Shown here in pieces: positions 35,905 to 44,623 of a DNA stretch of 64,000 bases (the stretch's first letter is position 1; each line of letters opens with the position of its first letter). The position numbers and the translations under genes are program-made. This DNA comes from an uncultured Chitinophagaceae bacterium (GTDB lineage Bacteria; Bacteroidota; Bacteroidia; Chitinophagales; Chitinophagaceae): the NCBI GenBank assembly GCA_937873715.1, contig CALMYJ010000004.1, positions 76,722-140,721 on the forward strand. Direction: 5' to 3'. Below the pieces are notes generated by a model, which searched no databases, had not been told where the DNA came from, and saw only the letters and a program-made list of their open reading frames with translations.

Positions 35905-37626
35905 TCAGGGGTTGGTTCCGGACAAAAAAAAACCGGTATCCACGCCACTGCCAAACGGATAATTACTGCATACCGTTACCGGCAGCCTGCCTTTAGCACT
36001 TATTTTACCCTGCAGCAAATCGGCTGCAGTTTCCTGTACCGTGCTGTCATCTTCGTAACAGGCAATAATGCCTTTAGCATCGCAAAAATTTTTGAGGGCA
36101 TAAGGATTTCCAAATACAAGCGTAAGGCTGTTGGTTTCACTTTGTAGTTTTTTGATTAAATCAATAGCTGCCGGGCTTATACCAAAATTATTGGCTGGTG
36201 TGCGGCTGTATCCATGTATGCCAATCACTACTTTTTTAAATTTCTTTTTTATAAGGGCTACAGTACTCAGTACCCTCGTTTCATCCTGTTTATAGTTAAA
36301 ATAAAATACAGCCGCATTGTAATCTTTACGCATACGCTGTGCAAAAGTATTATCGCTGCTAAGGCCAATAGCCACATAAGCTACAGTGCTGTCGGCATGC
36401 AGCGGGAAGAATGATTGTTCCGGTTGGCTTAGTACCGTAATGGCATTTTCGGCCACCAGTTTTTTCATATCACTGATACCTTTATTAAGGTCGGCAGTAA
36501 TATTGGCGGTGGATACGGGTAGTACTGCATTGCCATACATATATTTTGCCATAAGCACCCGGCGGCAGCGCTGGTCAATTTCTTCCTGGCTCAGTTGTTT
36601 GCGGCGGATGGCTTCTTTGATTTTTTTTATCACCACATCCACATCGCCGGGCAGGCAAAGCATATCGTTGCCGGCAATGAGGGATTGTACGGCGGCTTCG
36701 CCATCGGGAAAGAATTTTTTTACACCCTGCATTTCGAGGGCATCGGTAAACGTTAGTCCCTGGTAGCCGAGGCTGTTGCGCAGCAGACCGGTTACATTGT
36801 TTTTTGAAATAGACGTGGCCCTGTTGGCGGTATTGTCAATGGCCGGAATGTACAGGTGGGCAATCATAGCGCTGCCCACACCGGCAGCAAAAATAGCTTT
36901 GAAGGGGTAGAGTTCCAGCGAATCCAGTTGTACCATGTTTTTGTTGATAACGGGCAGATCGTAATGCGAATCTACAGCCACATCGCCATGGCCGGGAAAA
37001 TGTTTGGCACAGGCCATCACCCCGGCATCCTGCATGCCTCTCATATATTGTATACCATAGCTGGCCACTTTGTATTTATCCTCACCAAAGCTGCGGTCGT
37101 TGATGACTGGGTTGTTGGGGTTGTTGTTTACATCTACCACCGGCGCATAATTTACCTGTATGCCCAGCCTGCGGCATTGCTCACCTACCAGTTTGCCGTA
37201 CCGGTAAATGATAGTACTGTCGCTTACTGCGCCCAGCATCATTTGCCGGGGCAGAGCCTGTACGCTGTCGAAGAGGCGCATACCTACGCCCCACTCGGCA
37301 TCAATACAAGTCATGATGGGTGTTTGTGCGGCAGCCTGCAGGGCATTTATAATAGTGGCTAACTGTACCGGGTTACCTTGGAATAGGCATACGCCGCCGA
37401 TATTATATTTTTTTACCTGTGCTGCCACCAGAGAATCATAATAAATGGGGGTTTTGGTTTTAAAATCGTAGGCCGAAAGGCGTACCACCATCAGTTGGGC
37501 AATGCGTTGCTCTTCGGTGAGGCTGTTTAGTACACTGTCGGCCCAGGCTTCGGCCTTAGCCTGCTGGGCTTTAGCGGCAGAAATAGAAAAAAGCAAAACA
37601 AGAAAAAGGGGGGCTTTCAATTTCAT
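35905..37626 (-). CDS. Exported GH3 family glycosidase (NagZ-like), probable N-terminal half of a fusion
   Basis: 573 residues with a signal peptide (L-F-L-V-L-L-F-S-I-S-A-A-K-A-Q). The NagZ-type His/Asp loop K-H-F-P-G-H-G-D-V-A-V-D-S-H is near residue 210, and the nucleophile segment F-T-D-A-L-E-M-Q-G-V near 290. It would hydrolyse beta-N-acetylhexosaminides, for example in wall turnover, in the periplasm. A second GH3 domain follows and ends in P-V-T-V-C-S-N-Y-P-F-G-S-G-V. The frame stops 15 codons after that, just past a nine-T run; one added T would join it to the beta-lactamase-like frame downstream. See the frameshift entry at 35924-35932. Confidence 0.9.
   Translation of the reverse strand: MKLKAPLFLVLLFSISAAKAQQAKAEAWADSVLNSLTEEQRIAQLMVVRLSAYDFKTKTPIYYDSLVAAQVKKYNIGGVCLFQGNPVQLATIINALQAAAQTPIMTCIDAEWGVGMRLFDSVQALPRQMMLGAVSDSTIIYRYGKLVGEQCRRLGIQVNYAPVVDVNNNPNNPVINDRSFGEDKYKVASYGIQYMRGMQDAGVMACAKHFPGHGDVAVDSHYDLPVINKNMVQLDSLELYPFKAIFAAGVGSAMIAHLYIPAIDNTANRATSISKNNVTGLLRNSLGYQGLTFTDALEMQGVKKFFPDGEAAVQSLIAGNDMLCLPGDVDVVIKKIKEAIRRKQLSQEEIDQRCRRVLMAKYMYGNAVLPVSTANITADLNKGISDMKKLVAENAITVLSQPEQSFFPLHADSTVAYVAIGLSSDNTFAQRMRKDYNAAVFYFNYKQDETRVLSTVALIKKKFKKVVIGIHGYSRTPANNFGISPAAIDLIKKLQSETNSLTLVFGNPYALKNFCDAKGIIACYEDDSTVQETAADLLQGKISAKGRLPVTVCSNYPFGSGVDTGFFLSGTNP
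35924..35932 (-). other. Homopolymer at the GH3 / beta-lactamase frame junction
   Basis: Nine A on the plus strand (nine T in the coding strand). Upstream the GH3 frame reads G-V-D-T-G-F-F-L and then stops at 35907-35905. With one extra T the frame becomes F-F-F-V-R-N-Q-P-L-T-S-P-L and runs on into the beta-lactamase-like domain without a stop. The joined product would be about 970 residues, matching the GH3-serine hydrolase fusions known in Bacteroidota. Either an assembly or real indel, or transcriptional slippage. Confidence 0.75.
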
Positions 37627-38077
37627 AGTGCAATAGTATTGGGCACAAATTAAGAATTATTGAGGGAAAGGGTTTAAGGCAAATGGCTAAGGGTGTAGGG
37701 CTTGTTGGGTTGGTTAGCTTAAAAAGAGGGATTAACAATTAGCGGTGTTTTTACGGGTAAAAAAACGGTGATTTCACCATTGGCTGTTTTCAGCCTGTTT
37801 TTCATTTTTACAGTATAAACAGTGATGCTCAACTGTTAACTTATTTGTACCCTTTGATAACAATACGCCATTATCCTTACAGCAAGTACTCTTCAGTAAT
37901 GTATTCATACGGCCTCAGTACCCTTCTATTATAAAGCGGAAAAGTGTAAAGCCCCTGGCCAGCCTGCCCTATGGCTGGCAGGGCTTACGCTTTTAATATT
38001 GACTGGCTTTCCCGGGATATCTTCACCCTTTTCCTAACAGCATCTTCGTAAATTCGCCGCAAAAGAGGAGGAGCATT
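37627..38077. other. Gap between GH3 gene and mutL
   Basis: 451 nt between divergent genes. No gene seen. It contains the hairpin at 37949-37986 and the mutL ribosome site; the rest is A/T-rich without recognised features. Confidence 0.6.
37949..37986. repeat. Strong G/C-rich hairpin upstream of mutL
   Basis: GCCAGCC (37958-37964) pairs with GGCTGGC (37973-37979), and AAGCCC (37949-37954) pairs with GGGCTT (37981-37986), giving about 13 bp with a small bulge and 8-nt loop. It lacks a clean T-run, so it may be a leader structure rather than a terminator. Confidence 0.55.
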
Positions 38078-39910
38078 TTGCCAGACATTATTCATTTACT
38101 ACCCGATAATATTGCCAATCAAATTGCCGCCGGCGAGGTAATCCAGCGCCCAGCCAGCGCTGTAAAAGAGCTGTTGGAAAATGCCGTGGATGCTGGCGCT
38201 ACCGACATACAACTCATCATTAACGATGCCGGCAAGGCCCTGGTGCAGGTAATAGACAATGGCAAAGGCATGAGCGAAACGGATGCCCGGATGTGCTTTG
38301 AACGGCATGCCACTTCCAAAATAAAAAATATAGACGACCTTTTTCATATCAAAACCATGGGCTTCCGCGGTGAGGCCCTGGCCAGTATTGCAGCCGTAGC
38401 CCAGGTAGAACTGAAAACCATAAAAGAAGGAGATACTGTTGGCACTTATATTGAAATAGAAAACAGCCTCGTAAAAAAACAGGAACCTGTAGCCTGGCAG
38501 CAGGGTACCAGCATTGCCATGAAAAACCTGTTTTTTAATGTACCTGCCCGGCGCAATTTTTTAAAAAGTAATACGGCCGAACTGCGGCATATTGTGGATG
38601 AATTTATCCGGGTGGCCATGGCTTTTCCCGGTATCTTTTTTTCCCTAACCAGTAATGGCCAGCAAATTTTTCACCTCGAAAAAGGTACGCTGAAGCAAAG
38701 ACTTATACAGCTATTGGGCAACAGCTACAATACAAAGCTGGTAAGTGTGCAGGAGCAAACGGATTACCTGAATATTTATGGCTTTGTGGGAAAGCCCGAA
38801 ACGGCCAAAAAAACCCGGGGTGACCAGTATTTTTTTGTTAACAATCGCTTTATTAAAAGCGCCTACCTCAATCATGCGGTGATGCATGCTTTTGATGAAA
38901 TGATTGCTAAAGACAGCTACCCGATGTATGCCCTCTTTATCGACCTTAACCCGGCTCATCTCGATATTAATGTGCACCCCACCAAGCAGGAAATAAAATT
39001 TGACGACGAAAAAATTGTATATGCCTTTGTACAAAGTGCGGTAAAGCATGCCCTGGCACAGTTTAGTATTACGCCTGCCCTGGATTTTGAACTGGATGCC
39101 TCCATACAGCATACCGAAGCGGTGAGCAAACCTTTTACAGATGAGAAAAAATCGGCTGCCACCTCCTCATCACTCTACAGCAGCTTTACCCAAAAAAACC
39201 AGGCACATTTTATTGAAAGAAAAAGCGACCTGAAGCACTGGAAAGATTTTTATACCGGCCCTGCTGCAAGCCGGCAGGATGCAGCAGTGGCGAATGAAAC
39301 CCATACCCCTGCAGCGGCTTCCCTGCATGGTACGGTAACTGTACTACATACTGTATTGGCACAGCTACATCATACATATATTGCTGTTCAGGATGCAGAA
39401 GGTTTTTTACTGTTGCACCAGCAAAATGCACACGAACGTATTTTATACGAACGCTACAAAAATGCCGTGGAAGGTAAGCCTGCTGCCACGCAGCAGAGTT
39501 TGTTCCCTGCGGTGATAGAGTTGGCGGCGGCCGATGCCGTACTGCTGCAGGAACTGCTGCCCGACCTGCAACTGGTGGGCTATAAGCTGGAGCCCTTTGG
39601 CAACAACAGTTTTGTAATACAGGGCACACCTGCTGCGGTGGAGCAGGGTAGCGAAAAAACAGCTATTGAAAAAATGCTGGAACAGTACAAGCATTTCAGC
39701 ATGGATATAAAATTCAGTAAAAGAGAAAAACTGTTGCGGTCGCTGGCCTGGCAGCAGGCGGTAAAAGCAGGGACGCCCTTATCCACTAAAGAAATGCAGC
39801 AATTGGTGGATGATTTGTTTGCTTGTGCGGTACCCAACAGTACGCCTAATGGAAAGCCTACCTATACTAGTTTTAAAAAACCAGAACTGGATAAAATGTT
39901 TGGCCGCTGA
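38078..39910 (+). CDS. mutL: DNA mismatch repair protein MutL
   Basis: 610 residues. The GHKL ATPase N-terminus shows I-A-A-G-E-V-I-Q-R-P-A-S-A-V-K-E-L-L-E-N, D-N-G-K-G-M and T-M-G-F-R-G-E-A-L-A-S-I. The C-terminal dimerisation domain follows a low-complexity linker (about 350-420). It couples mismatch recognition by MutS to strand incision. The start is TTG at 38078, preceded by AGGAGGAG, since the conserved family N-terminus (P-D-I-I-x-L-L-P-D-N-I-A-N-Q-I) begins exactly there. I did not see the endonuclease DQHA-x2-E-x4-E motif; the equivalent segment reads H-Q-Q-N-A-H-E-R. Confidence 0.96.
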   Translation: MPDIIHLLPDNIANQIAAGEVIQRPASAVKELLENAVDAGATDIQLIINDAGKALVQVIDNGKGMSETDARMCFERHATSKIKNIDDLFHIKTMGFRGEALASIAAVAQVELKTIKEGDTVGTYIEIENSLVKKQEPVAWQQGTSIAMKNLFFNVPARRNFLKSNTAELRHIVDEFIRVAMAFPGIFFSLTSNGQQIFHLEKGTLKQRLIQLLGNSYNTKLVSVQEQTDYLNIYGFVGKPETAKKTRGDQYFFVNNRFIKSAYLNHAVMHAFDEMIAKDSYPMYALFIDLNPAHLDINVHPTKQEIKFDDEKIVYAFVQSAVKHALAQFSITPALDFELDASIQHTEAVSKPFTDEKKSAATSSSLYSSFTQKNQAHFIERKSDLKHWKDFYTGPAASRQDAAVANETHTPAAASLHGTVTVLHTVLAQLHHTYIAVQDAEGFLLLHQQNAHERILYERYKNAVEGKPAATQQSLFPAVIELAAADAVLLQELLPDLQLVGYKLEPFGNNSFVIQGTPAAVEQGSEKTAIEKMLEQYKHFSMDIKFSKREKLLRSLAWQQAVKAGTPLSTKEMQQLVDDLFACAVPNSTPNGKPTYTSFKKPELDKMFGR

Positions 39911-39920
39911 TAAAAAATAA

Positions 39921-39942
39921 GAAGCCGGTGTGAACCGGCTTC
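39921..39942. terminator. Hairpin between convergent mutL and dacB
   Basis: GAAGCCGG/CCGGCTTC with a 6-nt loop, 10 nt after mutL. The T-rich side is on the minus strand (TTATTTTTTA), so it fits best as terminator for the minus-strand dacB transcript and may serve both. Confidence 0.65.
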
Positions 39943-40086
39943 TCCATTAGCCACTAACCCCCGTCAAAAAAATTGAGACCCTGGATCAGAAAGCAGCAGT
40001 TTCCATAGATCAATATGCTGATGTAATTAGTATCTGTAATCGTAGAGATACGGGCATACCAAAAACTGTTGCCTAAGGATAAAAAT

Positions 40087-41406
40087 TTAATACCTGTTTC
40101 TCAGCTCTTGTATAAATTTTTCTACTGCCCGGCGTACGGCGCTGCTGCGACCGGTAAAATTGTTATTCAGTACCGAAAAAATCAGCCATTTGTTTTTACG
40201 GGTGAGTACAAATCCGCTGAGGGCAACATGGTTGCTGAGGGTGCCGGTTTTGGCATAAATAAAACCACTATCTGTTACATAGTACTGCTTTAATGTACCG
40301 GTATTGCCGGTAGGCAAAATGTTTTTTAAGCGTTCAACACCAAATTCACTGCTCAGCTTATTTAATATATAGATAAAATCGGTGGGGGTAAACAAATTGT
40401 ACCGGCTAAGGCCGCTGCCATCTACCCATTTGGGTTTTTGGGGAATATCTTTTAATGCAGTTGAAAGTAAAGTGTCAATAATAGCGGCATCATCAAAGTA
40501 ACCCAGCTTTTCATTACTGGCCATTATTAAGGTTTGTTCCGCAAAAAAATTATCGCTGCGGTGCATCATGGGTTTAAAGAGGGAGTCGGTGGGTTGGGAG
40601 AACAATGTTGTATAAGGTTTATGTATTGCTCCCAACTTTATGGGTTTGTTTAAAATCTGCTGTAATATTTCGTGTGTTGTATTATCAAAATTGGTGAGAA
40701 AAGGTATTGTTTCAAGCTTTGCAACACTATCTGTATAAAAAATATTTTTTGTTTTTTCTCTTAAATATGCCGGTGAAGCGGCTTTGAGTAACTTATCTGC
40801 AAAATATTTTGGTTTAATGTACAGCCATTGATTGCCCATGTACTTAACCGTATCAAGTAGAGTATCCCTGGTTATTTTTTTTGGTAAAAGGGCACTTGTA
40901 CTCAACCAAACAGTATTACCATACACCGGAAAATTGTTTCTTTCAGTCATGTATGCCTGGTCGTAATCATCCCATGACCAGCCATAGCCAAGTGGAGGGA
41001 TATCACTTATCGGTGAAACATAAATAGTATTGCCTTTGTTTTGTAATAACCGGACTAAGGGCTGATTGTCAAAATCGGGATGCAAAAATGTAGGGTCGGC
41101 GGCAGGTGTAATATATAAGTCGTTGCCCGAAGTGGCATACCTGGCCCCAACAATACTATCTCCCAAACATTTCATCCCGGCATACAGCGTAAACAGTTTT
41201 ACATTACTGGCTGGCACAAAAAATTTATCGGCATTGTAATTATACCAGTATTGATTGGTTGCAGGTTCGTAAATGCTGATACCGGTATGCCCGGTTTTAA
41301 TAATACTATCCTGCAGCAGGATGGTTACAGCCTTTTTATTGATTTGTTTGCTAACAGAACAGGAGGCAATTGTTGCAGCCAGCAGCATATATAATAAGGT
41401 TCGCAT
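40087..41406 (-). CDS. dacB: D-alanyl-D-alanine carboxypeptidase/endopeptidase (PBP4 type), lipoprotein
   Basis: 439 residues from the ATG at 41406. The lipobox T-I-A-S-C puts it on a membrane facing the periplasm. The active-site serine is in S-N-V-K (SxxK), followed by S-D-N-F-F (SxN) and K-T-G-T-L-S. The length and inserted domain between SxxK and SxN are those of class C PBP4/DacB, which trims or cleaves peptidoglycan peptides. It begins 2 nt after the arginase-family stop, so the two are likely co-transcribed although unrelated in function. A longer frame upstream overlaps that gene and is rejected. Confidence 0.9.
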   Translation of the reverse strand: MRTLLYMLLAATIASCSVSKQINKKAVTILLQDSIIKTGHTGISIYEPATNQYWYNYNADKFFVPASNVKLFTLYAGMKCLGDSIVGARYATSGNDLYITPAADPTFLHPDFDNQPLVRLLQNKGNTIYVSPISDIPPLGYGWSWDDYDQAYMTERNNFPVYGNTVWLSTSALLPKKITRDTLLDTVKYMGNQWLYIKPKYFADKLLKAASPAYLREKTKNIFYTDSVAKLETIPFLTNFDNTTHEILQQILNKPIKLGAIHKPYTTLFSQPTDSLFKPMMHRSDNFFAEQTLIMASNEKLGYFDDAAIIDTLLSTALKDIPQKPKWVDGSGLSRYNLFTPTDFIYILNKLSSEFGVERLKNILPTGNTGTLKQYYVTDSGFIYAKTGTLSNHVALSGFVLTRKNKWLIFSVLNNNFTGRSSAVRRAVEKFIQELRNRY

Positions 41407-41408
41407 GG

Positions 41409-42536
41409 TTATCCTCTTTCCTGCACCCTTAGCCAGCGCTCCGGTATTTCGTTGTGCTTGGCGCTTACATAATCGTTGTAACTGCAGGCAATCATTTTTT
41501 TGTTGGGTAGCTGCATCCACCAGCGGCCCGTTTTTCGGCTTTGTAAAAACACTGTATCGGTTTCGGCCACTACGGTGTTAAACTCGTTGTAGTGCTCCCG
41601 TTGTTCCAGTGTGGCTTCCTGTTTGCTGCGGCTTTTACCATCAATAAAATACCATAGCATCTGGGCTATTTGTTTGGCTGTAAGCTCGTACACATCGGCA
41701 CGGGGCTGATAGCCGTAAATGCCAAAGCTGCTGAGATTATTGCTGAGGCCGGCATAACGGGTAAGCATACAGGCTTCTTCACCGGTAAAGCCATTGGGGC
41801 TGCACTGGTTGGCCGGGGCATCGCTGTGTTTTATGGCGTTGATATCAAAGCTCAGCATTTGTGTATTGCGGATCACCGGCTCCATTTCATCCATTTTTTC
41901 TTTGCATAGGCCTACGCGGTAGCAGTCGAACCGGAGTTTATCCATTGTTTCGAGCATACGGGGGTGTACAAAATAACTCTGGAAGCCAATATGGTTGTAA
42001 TGCTTTACCAGGTTGGGCTCACCGGTAAGCATTTCCATCAAAAAGTTTTCGCTGCGGTTGTGGCTTTCGCTGCGCAGGTCGATGGTGGCGTCAATGCAGG
42101 TTGCTTCCACCACATGGTCCAGGTGCTTGTAGGCAAAATATTGAGCCAGGGTAATATCGTGAGAGCCGCCGAGGAGTACGGTTGTTTTATTTAAAGTAAT
42201 CAGTTCGCTCAATACTGTTTTTACAGCCGCATAGCTGTCGGCCAGTGTGGCACCGGTGTTAATATTGCCAATGTCCACAATTTTTATATCACTATGCCAG
42301 TAATGCAGTTGATACAGTTGTTTGCGTATGGCATCAGGTGCGTCGTTCATATCATCAAAACTGCCGCTGCCCCTCGATTCGCCAATACCCACCAGCACTA
42401 TATCTGCTTCGCTTACATCGGGTATTTCTTCTTCATATACATCAATATGCCGGGCTAACTGTCCATCATTATAGCCACTATCATTGTTCAGTTCATGAAT
42501 ATTAACGGGAGATAAAAAATCATGCAGGTCGAGCAT
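41409..42536 (-). CDS. Arginase/formimidoylglutamase family protein with altered metal site
   Basis: 375 residues from the ATG at 42536. The ureohydrolase fold is recognised by V-L-L-G-G-S-H-D-I-T-L-A, C-I-D-A-T-I-D-L-R and M-L-S-F-D-I-N-A-I. In canonical enzymes the last two read D-A-H-x-D and S-x-D-x-D; here His is Thr and the second Asp is Asn, so two manganese ligands differ. This form is seen in Bacteroidota proteins annotated as formimidoylglutamase-like. Catalysis may be changed or lost. A TAnnTTTG element lies 15 nt upstream, and dacB follows 2 nt after the stop. Confidence 0.82.
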   Translation of the reverse strand: MLDLHDFLSPVNIHELNNDSGYNDGQLARHIDVYEEEIPDVSEADIVLVGIGESRGSGSFDDMNDAPDAIRKQLYQLHYWHSDIKIVDIGNINTGATLADSYAAVKTVLSELITLNKTTVLLGGSHDITLAQYFAYKHLDHVVEATCIDATIDLRSESHNRSENFLMEMLTGEPNLVKHYNHIGFQSYFVHPRMLETMDKLRFDCYRVGLCKEKMDEMEPVIRNTQMLSFDINAIKHSDAPANQCSPNGFTGEEACMLTRYAGLSNNLSSFGIYGYQPRADVYELTAKQIAQMLWYFIDGKSRSKQEATLEQREHYNEFNTVVAETDTVFLQSRKTGRWWMQLPNKKMIACSYNDYVSAKHNEIPERWLRVQERG

Positions 42537-42551
42537 TGCTTTTATTTTAGG

Positions 42552-42559
42552 CAAACATA
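42552..42559 (-). promoter_or_regulatory. TAnnTTTG promoter element before the arginase-family gene
   Basis: Minus-strand TATGTTTG, 15 nt before the ATG at 42536. Confidence 0.42.
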
Positions 42560-42635
42560 GCAAATATGAAGATACTGGATGCTGGATACTGGATGCTGGT
42601 TGGGTGGGGCTTCTGTGTGCATCGTATCAATTCCT

Positions 42636-42643
42636 TACTTTTG
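42636..42643 (+). promoter_or_regulatory. TAnnTTTG element 4 nt before pheS
   Basis: TACTTTTG. As for the M16 gene, its spacing predicts transcription starting at about the ATG. Confidence 0.38.
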
Positions 42644-42647
42644 CCGC

Positions 42648-43679
42648 ATGGAAAATTTGCTGCAACAAATAGAGGCATATAAAAATGAAATGAAAGGCTA
42701 CATCGCTCAAAAAGCGGATGAGGTTGAGGCATTTCGAATAAAATATCTTGGCGCCAAAGGACTGGTGAAAGAAGTGATGGGCGAAATGAAAAATGTAGCT
42801 GCCGAAAAAAGAAAAGAATTTGGCCTGGTGCTGAATGAGTTTAAGCAGTTTGCCGAAGCCAAATACGACGAATTGAAAGCGGCTACCAGTAATGGTGTAG
42901 CTGCTGCCACATCCACTATTGATTTTACCCTGCCCGGCGATGCATTGCCCCTTGGCAGCCGACATCCTATCAGCCTGGTGCGTAACCAGGTAGTTTCTAT
43001 TTTTCAACGGCTGGGTTTTGCTGTGGCCGAAGGGCCGGAGATTGAAGATGACTGGCATAATTTTACGGCATTGAACCTCCCCGAAAATCACCCCGCCAGG
43101 GATATGCAGGACACTTTTTATATTTCGCAAAATCCAGACTGGCTGCTGCGTACACACACTTCAAGTGTACAGGTACGTGAAATGGAAAAAGGTAAACTGC
43201 CTATTCGTATCATTTGCCCGGGCCGTGTTTACCGCAACGAAACCATCAGCGCCCGGGCACATTGCTTTTTTCACCAGGTAGAAGGATTGTATATAGCCGA
43301 AAATGTATCATTTGCCGACCTGAAACAAACCCTGTATTTTTTTGTACAGGAAATGTTTGGAAATACGGTTAAAGTACGTTTCAGGCCCAGTTATTTCCCC
43401 TTTACCGAGCCCAGTGCCGAAATGGATATCAGTTGCCTGATATGCGGCGGTAAAGGCTGCAATGTGTGCAAGCATACCGGCTGGGTAGAAATACTGGGCT
43501 GTGGTATGGTGCATCCCAACCTGCTCGAAAACTGTGGTATCGACAGCAACAAATACACTGGCTTTGCCTTTGGTATGGGTATCGAAAGAATAACGATGCT
43601 AAAATACCAGATAAAAGATTTACGCCTGTTTAGCGAAAACGACGTACGTTTTTTACGGCAGTTTACCGGGGCAGTGTAA
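42648..43679 (+). CDS. pheS: Phenylalanyl-tRNA synthetase alpha subunit
   Basis: 343 residues from the ATG at 42648. An N-terminal coiled coil (about 1-85) binds tRNA; class II catalytic motifs follow, with G-R-V-Y-R-N-E-T-I-S-A-R-A-H and F-H-Q-V-E-G-L (motif 2) and G-F-A-F-G-M-G-I-E-R-I-T-M-L (motif 3). It charges tRNA-Phe with the PheT beta chain, which is not in this window. A 31-nt gap separates it from the next gene. Confidence 0.97.
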   Translation: MENLLQQIEAYKNEMKGYIAQKADEVEAFRIKYLGAKGLVKEVMGEMKNVAAEKRKEFGLVLNEFKQFAEAKYDELKAATSNGVAAATSTIDFTLPGDALPLGSRHPISLVRNQVVSIFQRLGFAVAEGPEIEDDWHNFTALNLPENHPARDMQDTFYISQNPDWLLRTHTSSVQVREMEKGKLPIRIICPGRVYRNETISARAHCFFHQVEGLYIAENVSFADLKQTLYFFVQEMFGNTVKVRFRPSYFPFTEPSAEMDISCLICGGKGCNVCKHTGWVEILGCGMVHPNLLENCGIDSNKYTGFAFGMGIERITMLKYQIKDLRLFSENDVRFLRQFTGAV

Positions 43680-43709
43680 GCACCACAAAAATTAAAACAG
43701 CGTTTATTC

Positions 43710-44564
43710 ATGCCTGATACTACTAATATGCTTTGTGTATGCGGTGCCGGTACTATGGGCGCTGGCATAGCGCAGGCTGCAGCACAGGCAGGTATTGAGG
43801 TAATATTGTATGATGTAAACAATACCATACTGCAAAAAGCCACCGGCACGATACAGCATAACCTGCAGCAGTTGGTTGCCAAACAAAAAATAACTGCTAC
43901 TGAAAGCGCAGATATTTACAATAGGATCCTTTTTACCGGTGATATACAACAATGCAGGGCAGCAATATGCATTGAAGCTATTATTGAAAAAACAGCAGCC
44001 AAGGTTGCACTTTTACAGCAACTGGCAAACATTAATACAGCGGATACCATTTTAGCCTCCAACACATCATCCCTTTCCATTACGGCTATACAACAACTAC
44101 TACTACCTAACCCGGAACGCTTTGCCGGTATGCATTTTTTTAATCCTGCTACAGTGATGAAACTGGTGGAACTGGTAAAGGGAGCAGCTACCAGTACTGC
44201 CACCATTGAGGCTTTACGCAGGCTTTGTGTACAAATGCATAAAGTGCCCGTGCTGTGCAACGATACTCCCGGCTTTATTGTAAACCGTGTGGCCCGGCAT
44301 TATTATCTTGAAGCTATGAAACTTGTAGAAACCGGTATTGCCGGTATTGAAGCCGTAGATGCCATTATGGAATCAACAGGGTTTAAAATGGGGCCCTTTA
44401 AATTAATGGATATGATTGGGCTTGATGTGAACCTTGCCGTATCTGAAAGTATCTATGCGGCATTTAACCAGGCAGAGCGGTTTAAGCCATCTGCATTGCA
44501 GCAGCAAAAAGTACAGCAGGGAGCGCTGGGCCGCAAAAGCGGAAAAGGTTTTTATACTTATTAG
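43710..44564 (+). CDS. 3-hydroxyacyl-CoA dehydrogenase
   Basis: 284 residues. The NAD-binding loop C-G-A-G-T-M-G-A-G-I-A-Q-A is at the N-terminus, the catalytic His/Asn region F-A-G-M-H-F-F-N-P-A in the middle (about 140-150), and N-D-T-P-G-F-I-V-N-R-V opens the C-terminal dimer domain. It oxidises 3-hydroxyacyl-CoA, as in beta-oxidation or phenylacetate/butanoate routes. It is a single-domain HbdA/PaaH-type enzyme without neighbouring pathway genes, so the chain length and route are unknown. Confidence 0.93.
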   Translation: MPDTTNMLCVCGAGTMGAGIAQAAAQAGIEVILYDVNNTILQKATGTIQHNLQQLVAKQKITATESADIYNRILFTGDIQQCRAAICIEAIIEKTAAKVALLQQLANINTADTILASNTSSLSITAIQQLLLPNPERFAGMHFFNPATVMKLVELVKGAATSTATIEALRRLCVQMHKVPVLCNDTPGFIVNRVARHYYLEAMKLVETGIAGIEAVDAIMESTGFKMGPFKLMDMIGLDVNLAVSESIYAAFNQAERFKPSALQQQKVQQGALGRKSGKGFYTY

Positions 44565-44623
44565 GCAACACTACATGCCGCTAATTGCACATCTTTGCAA
44601 CAACAGCATCAAATATTTTCAAC

